A stretch of 64,000 nt of DNA from Zeus faber (GCA_960531495.1 OY482852.1:8471375-8535374), one strand, 5' to 3'. Counted from the first letter of the stretch, positions 10,323 to 23,428 are shown. Numbers and translations are program-made. Notes: generated by a model from the sequence alone, not told the origin.

Positions 10323-10819
10323 GAGGTCTGAGGGGGGCCGGGTCAGCGCTGCAGACGGCTGATCGATCACGACACTCGCTCCCTCTCTCTCTCTCCCACT
10401 ATTTTGCTCTGTGTGTATCTGCGTCTCCGAGGCAAAATCAACTCAAGGAACAGGAAGGAGGAAGGGTGGAAGGAATAGAAGAGGGGAGGAAGGAAGGAAG
10501 GGAGGGAGGGAGGAGTTAAAGCTATGGGGACTGGAAGGGTTAATACAGTGGTTAAATAGGAAGGTGAAGAGATCTATGGGTGAAACAGGGCTGTACGTAA
10601 CAGCAGATTTCCCCTGCCCTACACACACAAACACACACACACACACTTCCTACTCCCTCTCCCTCAATGTGCCCAAACATACAGAGTGACCCCTGGTGGT
10701 CGGGATGAGGTATGGCGAGAGGGACGTAAACAACTTTTGTAGGTGCCCCTGGTTCACACCCTAACCAGGCATATACTGTACATGTTAGCAAAACAACTAC
10801 ATACGTGTCGAGAGAGAAA

Positions 10820-10821
<2 letters not shown>

Positions 10822-10859
<38 letters not shown>
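10822..10859. repeat. (CA)n microsatellite
   Basis: About 19 CA units in the smg5 3' UTR. A shorter CA tract lies at 10621-10647. Confidence 0.95.
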
Positions 10860-10861
<2 letters not shown>

Positions 10862-11521
10862 GCACGCTCCGATGAATCCATCTAGATATGTAGAGCAGTG
10901 TTTTGGAATTATTTTTTTTTTTTTTTTGCTTCTCCCCGTTCCCCCTGTCCCTCTGTCTGCGTTTTGAGAGCGGGGCTGGCGTCGGCCGGACGCCGGTAGT
11001 GGGGGCTTTGGTGACGGCAAGCGTTTATCAGGAGGGGGACAAAAAGTGTTTAAAAAAAAAAAAAAAAAAGAGAGATTAGAAAACACACCCTTGTCCGCCT
11101 GACAACTCTGCTTGCTGAGCCTCCAGCCTTACGCTGTGTCCGGGGGGCTCGTAGCTCAGACGCTCCCCCACCAGGAGGGGGAAGAGGGCAGGTGTACACC
11201 TCTCCTACGTGGCTCATCCTTTTTTTTTTTTTTCCCTTCCCCTCTCTTTATTTGCGGTGTATTTTTGTAACTAGTGACTAATGTATTGTGTTATTTGTGT
11301 ATGAGGAGAAGGGGATGAAAAAAAAATATATGACGGGTCATGCCCTGTTTGTGGTTTTAATTTGGATTTTATTTTTGTACCCAAATGATGTACTTTATTT
11401 TGCTTTTTGTAAGCTGTCTCGCTGAATGAAATACGCAAGAATGTCTTGGGGGAAGGGAAGAGGTTGTCATTGTGCAGCGTTCCACAATATAAAAAAAAAA
11501 AAAAAAGAAGGAAAAAAAATA

Positions 11522-11527
11522 AATAAA
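11522..11527 (+). terminator. candidate smg5 poly(A) signal, proximal
   Basis: AATAAA about 1.2 kb after the smg5 stop codon, preceded by A-rich sequence. A moderately GT-rich segment follows near 11575-11600. Confidence 0.45.
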
Positions 11528-11814
11528 GTTCCTACAGTTCTCAGAACGTAAGATAATTCTGATTATAACCCTGAGTTGATTTGTGAACGTGTCGTTTTAA
11601 GGGGCGGGGGTTGAATGCCGTCATGATGTTGAAATCACTGAGGACCGAGGGGTTGGTTTACAAGCCCAGTGTTCAGCTGGAGCCGGCTGTCGGTGGACCC
11701 CCGTGAAGCCCCTCCCAACTTGTCCCATCTCCAGTCACAATTTCCATAGTAACTGTCCCATCATACACAGTGCAAAGGAAAAAAACAGTTTATGTGTGTG
11801 GCCACGCAATGAAC

Positions 11815-11820
11815 AATAAA
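11815..11820 (+). terminator. candidate smg5 poly(A) signal, distal
   Basis: AATAAA followed within about 40-65 bases by GT-rich sequence (tttgtttctggtccgtgttg). The spacing suits a functional cleavage site. Confidence 0.45.
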
Positions 11821-11850
11821 ATGCTCATCTTAAGATGTATCGTGGTTCAG

Positions 11851-13800
11851 CTAGTTTGTTTCTGGTCCGTGTTGGATGTTTTGCGGCTTGTGTACGAGAA
11901 AATTGTTTCTTCATCCAACTGAAAACTGAACACACTTTGGCAATTTAGGGGGAGGGGTTGGGGTTCTCAAGTTGCCAAGCACAACTTCTGCTTAACTGCA
12001 CTAGTTACAATTTCCATCTATATTACCAAATTAAGTATGTTGTGGCAAGTAACAATCTTTTAACTGTTTTTCTCGTTAAAATACAGAAGCCATAGCTATG
12101 CAGATTTTATTTTAGTTGGAAATCCAGGCTTTTATACAATCAACTGGATCGGCCTGACCCTTGGAGTTGACACTCAATTCCAAGGGTCTTACCAATTAAA
12201 AAGGTAATCGTTTTGAGCAATAAAAATAATTTCTTGTAGATTTATGTCACTCGTGCCATTCTTTTAAACCTTTTCAACTCCTAGTGGGAAATCCTCCCAG
12301 TGTGGGGCCAGTTCCCCCTAAAAACTAGGTCTCTGTGTGCCCCGTCACTTCATCTTTGTTACCTCTGCCCTGGGCCTCATGCCCACCACTGACAGAGCAT
12401 AGCACCACTGACAGAGAATGGCCAATCCCCTGGCAGGGTGGACAGTGCCACCTCTACTACTAGGGCTGGCCTAATTCTGGGGATAGGTTTGTTTTTTTGT
12501 TTCATTTTTTTTTAATGGGTAAGCACCAGTTCGCTGTCTCTGCCCAAATGAACCCGGGAGACTGGTTCAAAATAATGAAAATGATTTTTCCAAAGGGCCT
12601 CTTTTGGATAGGATGTCAATGAAAGGATTGTTTCTGGCTGCTGGGAAGTGTGCAAGCATAGATCTGACGAGTAAGTTTGTTTTATATGTTTCTCTTTTGT
12701 ATTTTATTTTTTTATTTTTTATTTAATTTTTTGATGTATTGTTTTTTATGTATCTATGTAGCACTTTTATTGAGAAGAAAACGTATATTTTAGTGCATAA
12801 TAGGCTGAGCACAAGATCATGCACTAACTTGTACTACCTTTTTTTATTATTATTAATATTATTCAAGCAGTCCATATCTGTAGATTCGATCCAAAATTGG
12901 ATGGTGCAAAGCCTCTGGTGCTCTGCATTATCTCCTACACTGCGATAAAAACAAGGATTTGAGTCTGTGCAGCACCCAGTGATGAAACTCTGCCCTGGGG
13001 CTGGGATCTGGACGTCGGGGTGCGCTGCCTCTGTTGTTATTCGCTAAGTGCGGGAATGTGCAAAGTGCAGGCATTTGCGATGGGACTCAAGTCAAGCCGA
13101 AGCAGGATGAAATAGCTGCAGGCGGTCAGCTGCAGAAATGATCTCGTCGACGTCATAGAACGTCAAGGTCGGGCCGGATTGCGCTCTTGTTTTTCTTTTC
13201 CCATGCACTGGTCATTTGCATGGGGTTCCTCGAAAGAGAGCCTCTTTCCACGAACGTTCATCCTCCCCCTCCTCCTCCAGGGAACCCTTGTTTTCGTTTA
13301 TAGTCACTGAACATCCACACCCACGGAACAAAACAAAGAAAGAAAAAAATCCGTTAACTGCGGAGTGTTATGACTCCTAAATATGACCACATGCGGCTAC
13401 AATCATAGATATGGAAACTTCTTGTTTATTTGATTAATGAATTGGTTTAATTGTTAATACAGTAACGATCGACCAGGCAGCTTTATAGCAATAAAACAGA
13501 CAATATAAATATAATACATAATAGAAATCTACATTTTTAGAGAAAGACACAAAAGCTGAAATTCAAAATAATTTACAGTTGATGTCGCCTGCATGTCCCA
13601 GAGGAAGTTGTGGCTATTCAGAAGGTTAATGCTTTGCCTGAGAGCTGATTAGATGCGCCCCCAGTCACTGAATTTAATAAAGTAAGTGGCCAGTATCACG
13701 ACGATTTTGTCATGTTTATGACAAACTAAATTTCGCGAAAATCGCTTCAGAATCCAGCGAGTTAAGGGGAATTTTGTAGAGAAGTCTCCATCTCTATACA
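11851..13800. other. intergenic, smg5 to paqr6 promoter candidate
   Basis: No exon-like sequence or known repeat is apparent, apart from a small hairpin at 12156-12188 and AT-rich tracts. CpG content rises after about 13000. Confidence 0.5.
12156..12188. repeat. short near-perfect hairpin
   Basis: gacccttggagttga pairs with tcaattccaagggtc across a 3-base loop, with one G-T pair in RNA. Confidence 0.75.
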
Positions 13801-13979
13801 TATTTGTTTACTCGCAGATGTTGACCGCCCCAATATGGCGGACGCGCCGACGCATAGTGGCGACGTACAGCAGCGGCCGACGGGGTATCCACCTTTCTGC
13901 ATCTACCGCTTACAACGGCATCTACATGGCGCGTCATTCAAACAATCCTCGACAGGCGAAACGACCAACACACAGCAAA

Positions 13980-13987
13980 TGACGTCA
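13980..13987. promoter_or_regulatory. CRE/ATF palindrome
   Basis: The perfect 8-base site TGACGTCA sits in the CpG-rich block, 120-160 bases before the E-box and CCAAT box. CREB/ATF binding is inferred from the motif only. Confidence 0.5.
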
Positions 13988-14107
13988 TCCCCACGGCGGC
14001 GACGCGAGAGAAAGCACCGAGTCGTGACCGTCATCGTCACAGCGGCGTGTTCTTGTTACGCGTCTCCATGCGCGTGGCTGCTGCTGCTGTGGTGGATGCC
14101 GGGGAGG

Positions 14108-14115
14108 TCACGTGA
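14108..14115. promoter_or_regulatory. E-box (USF/TFE-type)
   Basis: TCACGTGA preceded by G, about 20 bases before an inverted CCAAT box. The spacing is typical of a housekeeping-type promoter core. Confidence 0.45.
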
Positions 14116-14903
14116 GCGCCGAGCAGCACTTCCTATTGGCTGCTACAGCTGGGTTGCCAGGTCATTGCACGCGAGCCCGTGCAATTTATTTATTTATTTA
14201 TTTTGTATCTCCCGATTTTACCGACGGGTGATGTGCTATTTTGTTTGTTATTTCTCCTGCGCTATGTTAAATGTAGGGCTTCATGTAAAAAAAAACAACA
14301 AAAAAAACAAAGCCTGACTGTTTACCTTTGCGCTATGTTCCCAAACTACCCCAAAAAAAATAAAAAAACAAAAACAAAAGAATCTTGCTTTCAAATTGGC
14401 CCGATTTGGCGTGAAAGAAACAGAAGTGGCAACCCCACCCAGTGTCCCGCTGCACGGGTTCTGTCGCTGCCGCTACTGCGGCGGCAGAACGACGCGGGCG
14501 TCCGCCGAGACCAACAGCTGACCCGCGGCCCTACCACCGCGTTCCATTCCAGAGGTGGATGTTCGACAGCCGAGCCGCATGCCGGACACCAGCGGTGAGC
14601 CGGGACGACGGGGAGGTGACGGGGGAGACGCGTGTTTTAACGTGTTTGTATCATATTGAGGGCGTCGTGTACTTTTGTTTGTTTGTTTGTTTGTTTGTTT
14701 GTTTGTTTGTTCGTTCGTTCCCTGACAACTTGGTCAAATTTCCTCACGGAGTTTGGTGTTGGTGTCGGTGTCGTAGGTGTGGTCCCGGTGATGTAGTTCT
14801 GGCTGCGGTTAACTCGTCCGTGGGGTCAGGGCGGTTATTTGTTGAAATACTGTGTGGAGAGTGCCGCTGCCGTGCCAAAAAGTGACCACCCACCAAAAAC
14901 GCA

Positions 14904-15345
14904 TTGCCAAAAAGTGGTTGCAGCATCTCTCTTGTCACCGAAACGTTATTTATGCCTCAAATCGACTCTGTCATTCACGAGCCTCTTTATTTTAAACGTT
15001 ATAACCCACACGGTCACTTTTACCTATTTAAATGCGATTAAGGGACAAAACCTGTAACGTGTCATTGTCCACTTGCCAAAAAGTGATTGCGGCTCCTACT
15101 GTACCTTGCGACTGAAAGGTTGTTTCTGCCTCATTTTGACTCGATTTCACTCTGGAGTTTTATATTTGACATATCATCACCCACCCAGCACTGTTCACCA
15201 GTTGAAATACATTTAAAGGGCCAATACAACTCACAACGTGCAGATTTGCACTTGTCAAAAAGTTATTGCAGCTCCTGCCTTGTGTCTGAAAGGTTGTCGA
15301 TGCCTGTCGATTCACAGTTTTCTTTTTTGTCATGTCCACAACATA
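14904..15345. repeat. degenerate tandem repeat, about 2.5 units of 169-179 bases
   Basis: Units start at 14904, 15073 and 15252, each opening ttgycaaaaagtkrttgc. The first two can be aligned along their whole length, for example cctcaaatcgactctgtcat with cctcattttgactcgatttc, and tatttaaatgcgattaaggg with acatttaaagggccaatac. The third unit is traceable to about 15345. Divergence is high (roughly 60-70% match by eye), so the duplication is old. Confidence 0.65.
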
Positions 15346-18171
15346 GAAAGAGTGCAGAAGTTATAGTACAGTTGTTTTTCAAGCATTTTAAAATGTAAAA
15401 TACTAACAGACAGAATACGGCAACATGTGAAAGGGGGAAGTGGCCTTGATGTTGTCAGTAGTTTCCTTCAGTTTTCATCCTACACGTCAAGTTGCTGTTC
15501 TCTTTTTTAAGTTGAAGTCTGTAGCTTAAGCTGAACGTTGTACTCCTATTTGGCTGCTGTTGTAAAACTTGGTCCAGTGTCCGAAAATTATTTATTTTAC
15601 CGGACAAATTTGAATCTTACCAGTTTCGTTTAAATATAGGTCTGTGTTACAAACGAAAAATATAATGTACATCTAGGTTACAGCGCCCCTTGCATGGACC
15701 TCGCCGCTTCAGCGAGCACTCAGTCCTTGTGTCCCCATGGGCAGGAAAGAGGGCCCCCTGTTACCGGTGTAGGTACCGGATGTGCTCGGCCGGGCAGATT
15801 GGCTCGCACGCACGAGTGAGAGGGTGAAACAAACCCCGTAGCAAAATCGATGAAAGCGAGGCTGAGGTGCAGGTGCACCACTGGCACGTCTCATCCGCGC
15901 CATCGGGGAGGTGGAGCGGCTACATTTTGTATGAGCATTATTACAGGACATTTTGACCGGCAAGTTTATAAATTTATCGTTGTTTTTTTGTTTTTTTTAA
16001 ATACATTTTACCAGGCAAAAAAGTTTTTACGTAATTACCCGAGCCAAACATCAAGAAAGTGACGTAGTGGTGTAAAGCATAAGTTCAAGTTCAACATGCA
16101 GTGAAATGTCCTGACACCTGGTGATTACGCACAATAAGCTCTAAAAATACAAAAAATACTAAAATGTGCGTAATCGACACAAGGTGGTTGTGCAGACGGC
16201 CGCAAGCGGCGGCGCCCCAATCGCAATTCTGGGTTCTATAATTAAATAATAGAATTAATTGTCTGTGTTGTATTAAATATATATTTAAATCCTCCTAAAT
16301 GAAACTGACCTTAACTTACCTCCAGCACTTAGCTCACAGAGTAGAAGTCCTGGCTATTGAAATATCAACAGCGAAGTCGGACGCAAAGTGCGAAAACAAT
16401 TTGAAAATATCGAACAATCCGTACATTTAATTTATAGAGATTCATTTATAGTGTAAATGGTGTCACCCAATGTTACCTTTATGTCATTATTTTATATATG
16501 TAACTTATTTACCTAATGTTATGCCCAGATCCAATAGAAAAAGTGACATCTGGTCGCACTGCAGAATCAGAAAATCTGTAGCAAGAGTCAAGAAGGAATT
16601 TAGAATGCATCCCTATCCTAAACAAGAGGGGTTTGTTTCCCACCCACCACCACCATAGCAACCAAAAGCAACGAGGAGATGTGCGTTCCCACTGTTGGGA
16701 TAGTGGGGACGCGCAGGTTTTTCTGGAACGGGACAGTCCCTTACCTGAGTAATGTTTAAAAAAAAAAAAAAAAAAAAGATAATAAAAAAATTGTTTCATA
16801 CATGTAGGAAATTTCCTGGGCAAGATATATTCATGAGAAACGTGTCCTCGGTGCACCTGCGACCAGGTTGCGCTTTTAAAAAAAACAAAAAACCCTTTTA
16901 ACCTCTCTGCACGGGACTGGAGAGCGGGGATGTGAGATCTGATCACCGGTGGTTTACTCGACAGCTCTGAGCAGAGAGGGCGAGCACCTCCGCCCCCTCT
17001 CCCTCTCTCCTTCTCCCCCTCTGCTCCAGTTTCAGAACATGGTAAAATGCACTTACACCGTTTCAATGCTCGGATTTCTCCTGGCAGATAAAATAAAAAT
17101 AAAAAATCATCTGTCATCAGTTTCAATCGCATCAGTTTCAGTCGATCGCCGATAGACGATTTAATTGTAAATCTGTCCAAGCCTAGCCTGCTCAGAAAGT
17201 ATAACCGAGAATAGTTGTGATCCAGCTGTGCTAAAAATCAATGAATTGATGGACGAAGCAAGAAGCAATTACAGTATTTCCGTCCTGGTGAAATACACAC
17301 ATTTTTGGCAGTATGCCTTGGACTGAATGCACAAATGCATGTTGTAACCTGACTGACGGGATTTTCTGTGGCCCTGACTCATGACTGTGTTACTGCCTAG
17401 CCTGTTTGCAGAGATCCTCCCTGGAAGGCCCTCTTATTATGCGCCTCGGGGCCATAAAGACGGCCGTTGAGGAAGGGCATGTGACGTTGTCAGGAGCGAA
17501 GGAAAGAATTCTCAGAATTCAGGAGAGTGAGAGGGAGAGAGGGAGAGAGGGGGAGAGAGAATTCATTTTAAGTTGTATCATTCTTTTTCTGTAAATGTGC
17601 GTTTCTCGTGCCAATAAAGCCCTTTTGTTGACGCATTTTGTGCACTTGTCTCCCTCCGACGGTACTGATGATGGGTGCGCCAGCAACGGGCGGCGTGCCA
17701 GAACAGTTTTTATTTTAGGTTATTTTATTTTTCGTCTCCTTATGGAACGAAACCGTCTGTAATGGGGACACTTTCTCTGTGGCTCTCTCCCTGATCACCC
17801 GTGCGTAATGTGCAGAAAATAATCTTAACGAGTCTACGGGTGGTGCCCCCTTCCTCCGTGCCCCCCCCCCACTGTTTCTAGTTGTATTTGGAGGAGCAGG
17901 GCTCGGCTTTCCCTGTTGCTCTCGGCCATCGGGGCGAACGGAGAGCCGTGTCCGGACGCAGGAGATTCACACATAAAAAATATATTTATGATTCCCAATT
18001 GAAATGTTGTCCCTGTGCAATTTGTAAGCTTCTCTCTATTAATCTTGTAATTGTAATGTACACTGACTGAGCAAAAAAAAAAAAACAAAGAGAAAAAAAA
18101 CAAAAAAAAAACTACTGCCCGACTTGAAGAGTCTCAGTCTATTGAAGGGTTTCCGACTGATGATTTGACTT

Positions 18172-18301
<130 letters not shown>

Positions 18302-18885
18302 CTGATTCCCACAAAGGGACCCGGTGATCTTGTAAGATATTTCCATTTTGATAGACATTGTGATAATGATATGATTTGTAATGCAATATTAAATTGTCCA
18401 TTTATTTTTTAAACTCTAGTGAACGTTGCCAATTTATTTACTGTGAATGAAATATTTATTTCCAACCAAACCCACATGTGCATCTTTGGCAACAAAGATG
18501 ATGCAAAGTGATCCAATAAAAGCTGAAGTCACGGGTTGCTTGACTGGTTTTTTACTAACCGCCGGCGGAGTGCCTTATCACACACATTTTCAGGATATTA
18601 GGGCTGGCTTTGGATCAAGACCAGCAGGAATTAATCTCCTCCAGCACATTCTGTCAGGAGGCTCTTCTCAGAAGCACCACACAGGATGCCAAATATTTTT
18701 TTCGCAACAGGTCCTCAAAACAGCCAGAGTTGAAGGATGTGTTGTGTACTCTTTGGAAATTGTTAATCTGCACCACGGGATCTTCATGTCGTTTCTTCGT
18801 ACATTTCTTGAAACAGCTAGATGTTTTTAAAGAGCTTGTGTAGATCAGTCCCAACAAAACGCCACAACACCTAAACTGCTCTCAA

Positions 18886-19021
<136 letters not shown>

Positions 19022-19298
19022 CTACTTTGTGGAACACACAGGCAGGCACCAGGATGGTATCGTAAACAAACCGCTGGAGTCGGACTGAGCGATGGTCAGT
19101 CATCCGTCGTCTGAAACAGCGGAACAGCTCATGCATGAGGTTTTCTCGTGCGTTCGGGATTCACATGAAAAAGTTTGAAGAAGGATTAAAAGCGAGTTAG
19201 AACGTGCTCTCATCAACCTTCCGTGACCCGGTCTTCACACTGAGCTAACGACTGTCAAGGCAGTGATAGACAAGTGTAATTCTCCATTGATTTGAAGG

Positions 19299-19342
19299 CA
19301 TTTTGTCACCTTCCCATTTTGAAATGGGAGGGTGACAAAATG
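19299..19342. repeat. near-perfect 21-bp stem hairpin
   Basis: cattttgtcaccttcccattt pairs with aaatgggagggtgacaaaatg. The only mismatch is a wobble pair in RNA; the loop is two bases. Confidence 0.85.
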
Positions 19343-20304
19343 TGGGATTATTTTGTTTTTTAACTGGACGCAACAGCAAGCCGAGGGATGTAAAATAAGT
19401 AATTTGCCGTCTTTACAAATGCAGTGAGGATGGAGCACCGGGTCTCACGGGCCTGGAGGTTCGGTTAAAACAATTGCTTAATTAGGCATTTTAAGAGCAA
19501 AAAAAAAAAAAAAAAAAAATGACAGGATCAAATTGTGTAATTATCCGGGAGAAAGCTCTTCCCGGTCTGGTTCTTTGCTCCCAGTATGTCTGAGTGCACT
19601 CTGCACCGCTGATCCTCCAATACCTGAATCGAACCCAAGAAAGAGAGAGAGCCAGTTTCAGAATGACCTGGAAACAGATTTCACAGTAATTTTATTTCTT
19701 GTTTTTGAGGAGTTCGCCAGGCGTGGAGAAAAGCACCGGGGGTGGTTAAAGCAGCGATGCGGAATTACAGTTCCAATTCAGCACGCTTGAATTGCGCTTC
19801 ACAGTTTATTAAATGATCACAAAAAATAAACAAACAAGGGCTTTTCAGCCATGTTGTATTACGTAATTTTCCTCCAACTGGGCATCTCAGAACTGGGAAA
19901 TGAATCATCATATTCTGTCTCGTAACTGAACTGTTCCAGTATATCTGTCCTGGTCGGAAGGTCGTCATCACCAAGTTTTCAAGGTGGTTTTAACACCACA
20001 ATAGCAGATGGCGACTGAAATATGTCATCCATCCCAAAAGATTGACTTGCATTGTGAGTGACCTGCATGGACTTTGCGGGCCAGGGGACTTCAGGAAAGG
20101 GGAAATATGTCTGCATTTTGCATGGACCAACTTCTCTGTAGAAATCATTCTGTACAGCACCATCCGGAAAAAGCAAATCTCAACTAGAGATCATTCTTTT
20201 ACTGATGGTATCTGATAATGCCGTTTTGCCCCCCCCCCCCCCCCCTTCTGGGGAGTGAACCCGTTGCCTCCACTGGTAGCTGTTGCCATTGACAAAACCT
20301 ATTG

Positions 20305-20306
<2 letters not shown>

Positions 20307-20348
<42 letters not shown>

Positions 20349-20380
20349 GCGCGCGCGCGCGCGCGCGCGCATGCGCGCGC
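20307..20380. repeat. (GT)n then (GC)n alternating tract, Z-DNA prone
   Basis: About 37 bases of GT run into gcgtgtgcgcgcgc and more GC, ending gcatgcgcgcgc. The whole 74 bases alternate purine and pyrimidine. Confidence 0.95.
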
Positions 20381-21468
20381 TGAAAGCTCATTTTCCTCCA
20401 GTGTGTAACTGTGGTCCCATGGCCCTGTTTGCCCTGGACCCAGCCTCCACAAAGCTCACTTTGTCCCAGTGAGCGGGCTCTGGCCTGCAGCTGGGAGGCT
20501 CCATGCCACGGTCCCCTCTCCGCTTCCTCGCCACCCAGAGTGGAGACGCTTTAGGTTTGTGGCGTAACAACGGCGAAGTGCTGCAACATTTTCCTCCCAG
20601 TCAGGTCTGAGAGAAGTACGCTGACTTCTGATGAGTCACGGGGCTCCACTGCTGAGTCTGTGGCTTTCAATGAGTCTGGAGTTCATTGGCAGCCGAGTGT
20701 CATTCAGGCCACAAACACTTAACTGGACGAAGTCCCAACTATGGAATCCGCTGTGGTGCCATTTTAAAGTGGTAATCCATAACATTGTGTGTGTGAGGTG
20801 TATGAATCTACAAGTCCCAGAATTCCATCTAAAACTTCTTTTTTTTTTTTTTTTTTCAAACATCTGGGTTAACCTTCATGTTCACTCTCATATGTGACTT
20901 TCTTCATCTGGTTGATTTAAAAATAAATAAATAGATACATTTCTAAGTCACTTGAGGTGGTGGGGATATTTTTTCATCTAACCAACCCTAACCCTTTATT
21001 AGCTATTCTGGGCTTTTCAATTAAAGTTCTGCCTCTCATTTTGTGTATGTCCGATCATTATAATGTTGTTAGGAAAGGCGGACTCCGCCACCAACAATTG
21101 AAACAACATAGAGGAGAACATACACAACGCAAATAAGAGAACGAAGAGCTAGAAAAGTATCAAATGTGGATTTGTTTCTTTAACAAAATAATCAGAGGGA
21201 TTACCACTTTAACAAAGAAACAGCAGAACTAAAAACATGTTAAAAGTAGCGCGATATTATACCTCGACCAAATACAATGGATTTCATCGAAGTAAGTGAG
21301 CCAAAAGAAATGGAACTCAAAGTCAGTGTGTTATGTTAGCCTAAACCCGTGTGTCAGGTTTAAAAAGAAAATTGCTATCTAAAATCTGCCAAGGTCTGTG
21401 TCAGTACTGTTTATCATGTTTTAAAAGATGATTTAAAATTGAAGTCGCTGCCAAGGAAAAACCTCCTG

Positions 21469-21571
<103 letters not shown>

Positions 21572-23201
21572 TGAATGGATATCGATTAAAAAAAAAAAAA
21601 AAAAAAAGATTATATTAGAAAGATATACTTGCTAAATGATCTATCAGTGGGGTGAGCAAATGCTAAAAAAACAGATAGGAATAATTTAATAGTCCTACAA
21701 AATCAGGTTGTATGTATTAATAATAATTTAATGTATTTTGAGTGGAGAGAGCATGACAGAAGATTAATAAAGATAAAACTAATTGATCAATTAATCAATG
21801 TTGCCCTTATCTTGTCCATCGTGTCTATAAAAAAGAATCTATTAAATGGGCTGCTCTTATGACATACAGTATTTTCTCGAAACTAGTTGAGTCATTTTAC
21901 ACAGGCAATTCTCTGCCAATTTCTAGTGTGGTTTTTTTTTGTTTTTTTTGCTTCTCATCAAAATCAGACAAAGAGGTGAGGTGGATTATTAGTTATTATA
22001 ATTAATTACTGCATGCCAGTTCAAAATGCGAGACTTGCTAAGACATGTTAATAGCACCGTTTAACAAAATGTCAATGACTCATTCCAGTGTTCCACAAAC
22101 TGCCGTTTAAAGTCATACCAAAAAAAAAGACCCTCTTTGTGACTGTTACAGAGTTCTGAAGCCCCGCCGGCTCGCTGTTTGCTCTTTAAAATTTATTTAT
22201 ATTAATTAACGTGTCGCATTTAAACGGTTGTCAAGATAATCTCAGGACACACAGGCATACATACATCATACAGACAGAGATGACTTTGTTTATAGTTAGA
22301 TTTAGATTTATAGATGTGCTGTCCATCCAAACAGCATCAAATCAAAGCAGGGTTGAAACAGACGACTGAGGAAACGTGTCTTGGCGTGGACTCGTAAACA
22401 AGACATTTCTACATGACAGACAGACGTCTCTCGGCAGAACAGGAATGCTTTGTGTCGCGCTCTCTCGTCAGGAATCTGTTGCTGTCATCGCGCTCGCTTT
22501 CGTCGACGGCCCACGGCGTGACAATGCCAGTCATTCTGCAAGTCCATGTCTGGTTACGTCTCCAGAACTCTCACAAAGGGACTTGTACGCGTCCAGTCAA
22601 CAAAGGCTCATCCCGGGGCCCTGTCACACGGAACCCGAACCCTGATGAACTTCTGACCAGTGGTAACCTCAGAGATGAGACTGGAACATTAAAAAAAAAA
22701 AAAAAAAAAAAATCTGAAGTGTATAATATAATAATCCATTACGCTTTTAGCTGACGGCTCTAAAGCTACAATATTAGGTGTATGCCTCTCGTGGTGATAG
22801 GAGAGCAATTTATATACAAAGATCAGACCGTTTTTTTTTTTTTTGTTATTTTCTAACTGGAATCCTGAGCTATTATTTGTGATTTTTTTTTTTCTTTGTT
22901 TTTAGACTAATTAAGCGCATTAGGATGGCTAGGAACTATTCAATTTAGCAGTCCAGGGCGGGTCCAAGTAAAACATTTCCAACACTGTTTAACATAGTTC
23001 AGACTGTACCAAAAAAATAGACGTAATAATATTACAATTTTTTTAAAAGATTTTAACGATTTCATTGCCTTCCTAACACGCAATCCTAACACCTTCATAA
23101 AAATAAAAATAATTTGAAATTAGGGTCCCACCCAGCTCCAAATCCCAGTTAAACCCCAGTTGATGCCTCCCAGTTCTCACTGGTCTGTGTTGTCCTTGCA
23201 G

Positions 23202-23428
23202 TGTTTCCCATGTGGCGGGGCGGCGGGCCTAGTGGGGGCAGCCCAGGCAGGTGGAGCCAGGCCTGGGGTTGGGGCCGCTGCCTGCGATGGGAGTTGGCGG
23301 GGCATGGCGACGGGGCCCAGGCCCCAGTCTTTGACTGCCCCATCTGGTGCGTCCTGTGCCGGGGCGGCCGGGCCCGGCTGCGGGAGGCGTGCCAGCGAGG
23401 CCGCGGGGCCATAAGACTCCCCACCGAG
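23202..23428 (+). other. paqr6: paqr6 5' UTR part of first coding exon, or N-terminal extension
   Basis: The acceptor gtccttgcag ends at 23201. From there the frame of the paqr6 start stays open for 75 codons, with another ATG at 23210 reading MWRGGGPSGGSPGRW. The extension is rich in Gly, Arg and Trp and unlike known PAQR6 N-termini, so I treat it as 5' UTR and choose 23429 as the start. Confidence 0.6.

Larger units (their letters stand above)
10323..11850 (+). other. smg5: smg5 3' UTR and cleavage region
   Basis: No coding signal is present. The stretch holds CA repeats at 10621-10647 and 10822-10859, poly-T and poly-A runs, and two candidate poly(A) signals AATAAA at 11522-11527 and 11815-11820. 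A GT-rich stretch follows the second (about 11855-11885), as expected downstream of a cleavage site. Which signal is used cannot be settled from sequence. Confidence 0.6.
13800..14594 (+). promoter_or_regulatory. CpG-rich promoter candidate and non-coding first exon, probably paqr6
   Basis: CpG dinucleotides are dense here and sparse on both sides. Recognisable sites are a YY1-like caatATGGCGG at 13831-13841, a palindromic CRE TGACGTCA at 13980-13987, an E-box TCACGTGA at 14108-14115, an ETS-like acttcct at 14128-14134 and an inverted CCAAT box attgg at 14135-14139. A good donor (ccagcg/gtgagc) begins at 14595, so a first exon may end at 14594. The next same-strand exon found is 23202-23479 of paqr6. 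No convincing coding frame crosses the block. That it belongs to paqr6 is inference; a non-coding RNA or an antisense start is possible. Confidence 0.5.

Noticed and set aside
13835..14317. 160-codon frame starting MADAPTHSG in the CpG-rich block
   Set aside because: The ATG sits in a YY1-like motif, the residues show no domain, and the later part runs into A/T-rich low-complexity sequence; I treat it as promoter and 5' UTR.
17406..17640. Terminal exon of an extra gene ending at ccaataaagc
   Set aside because: No open frame or splice site supports it beyond an AATAAA, which is common in AT-rich sequence; it may be a retroposon end.
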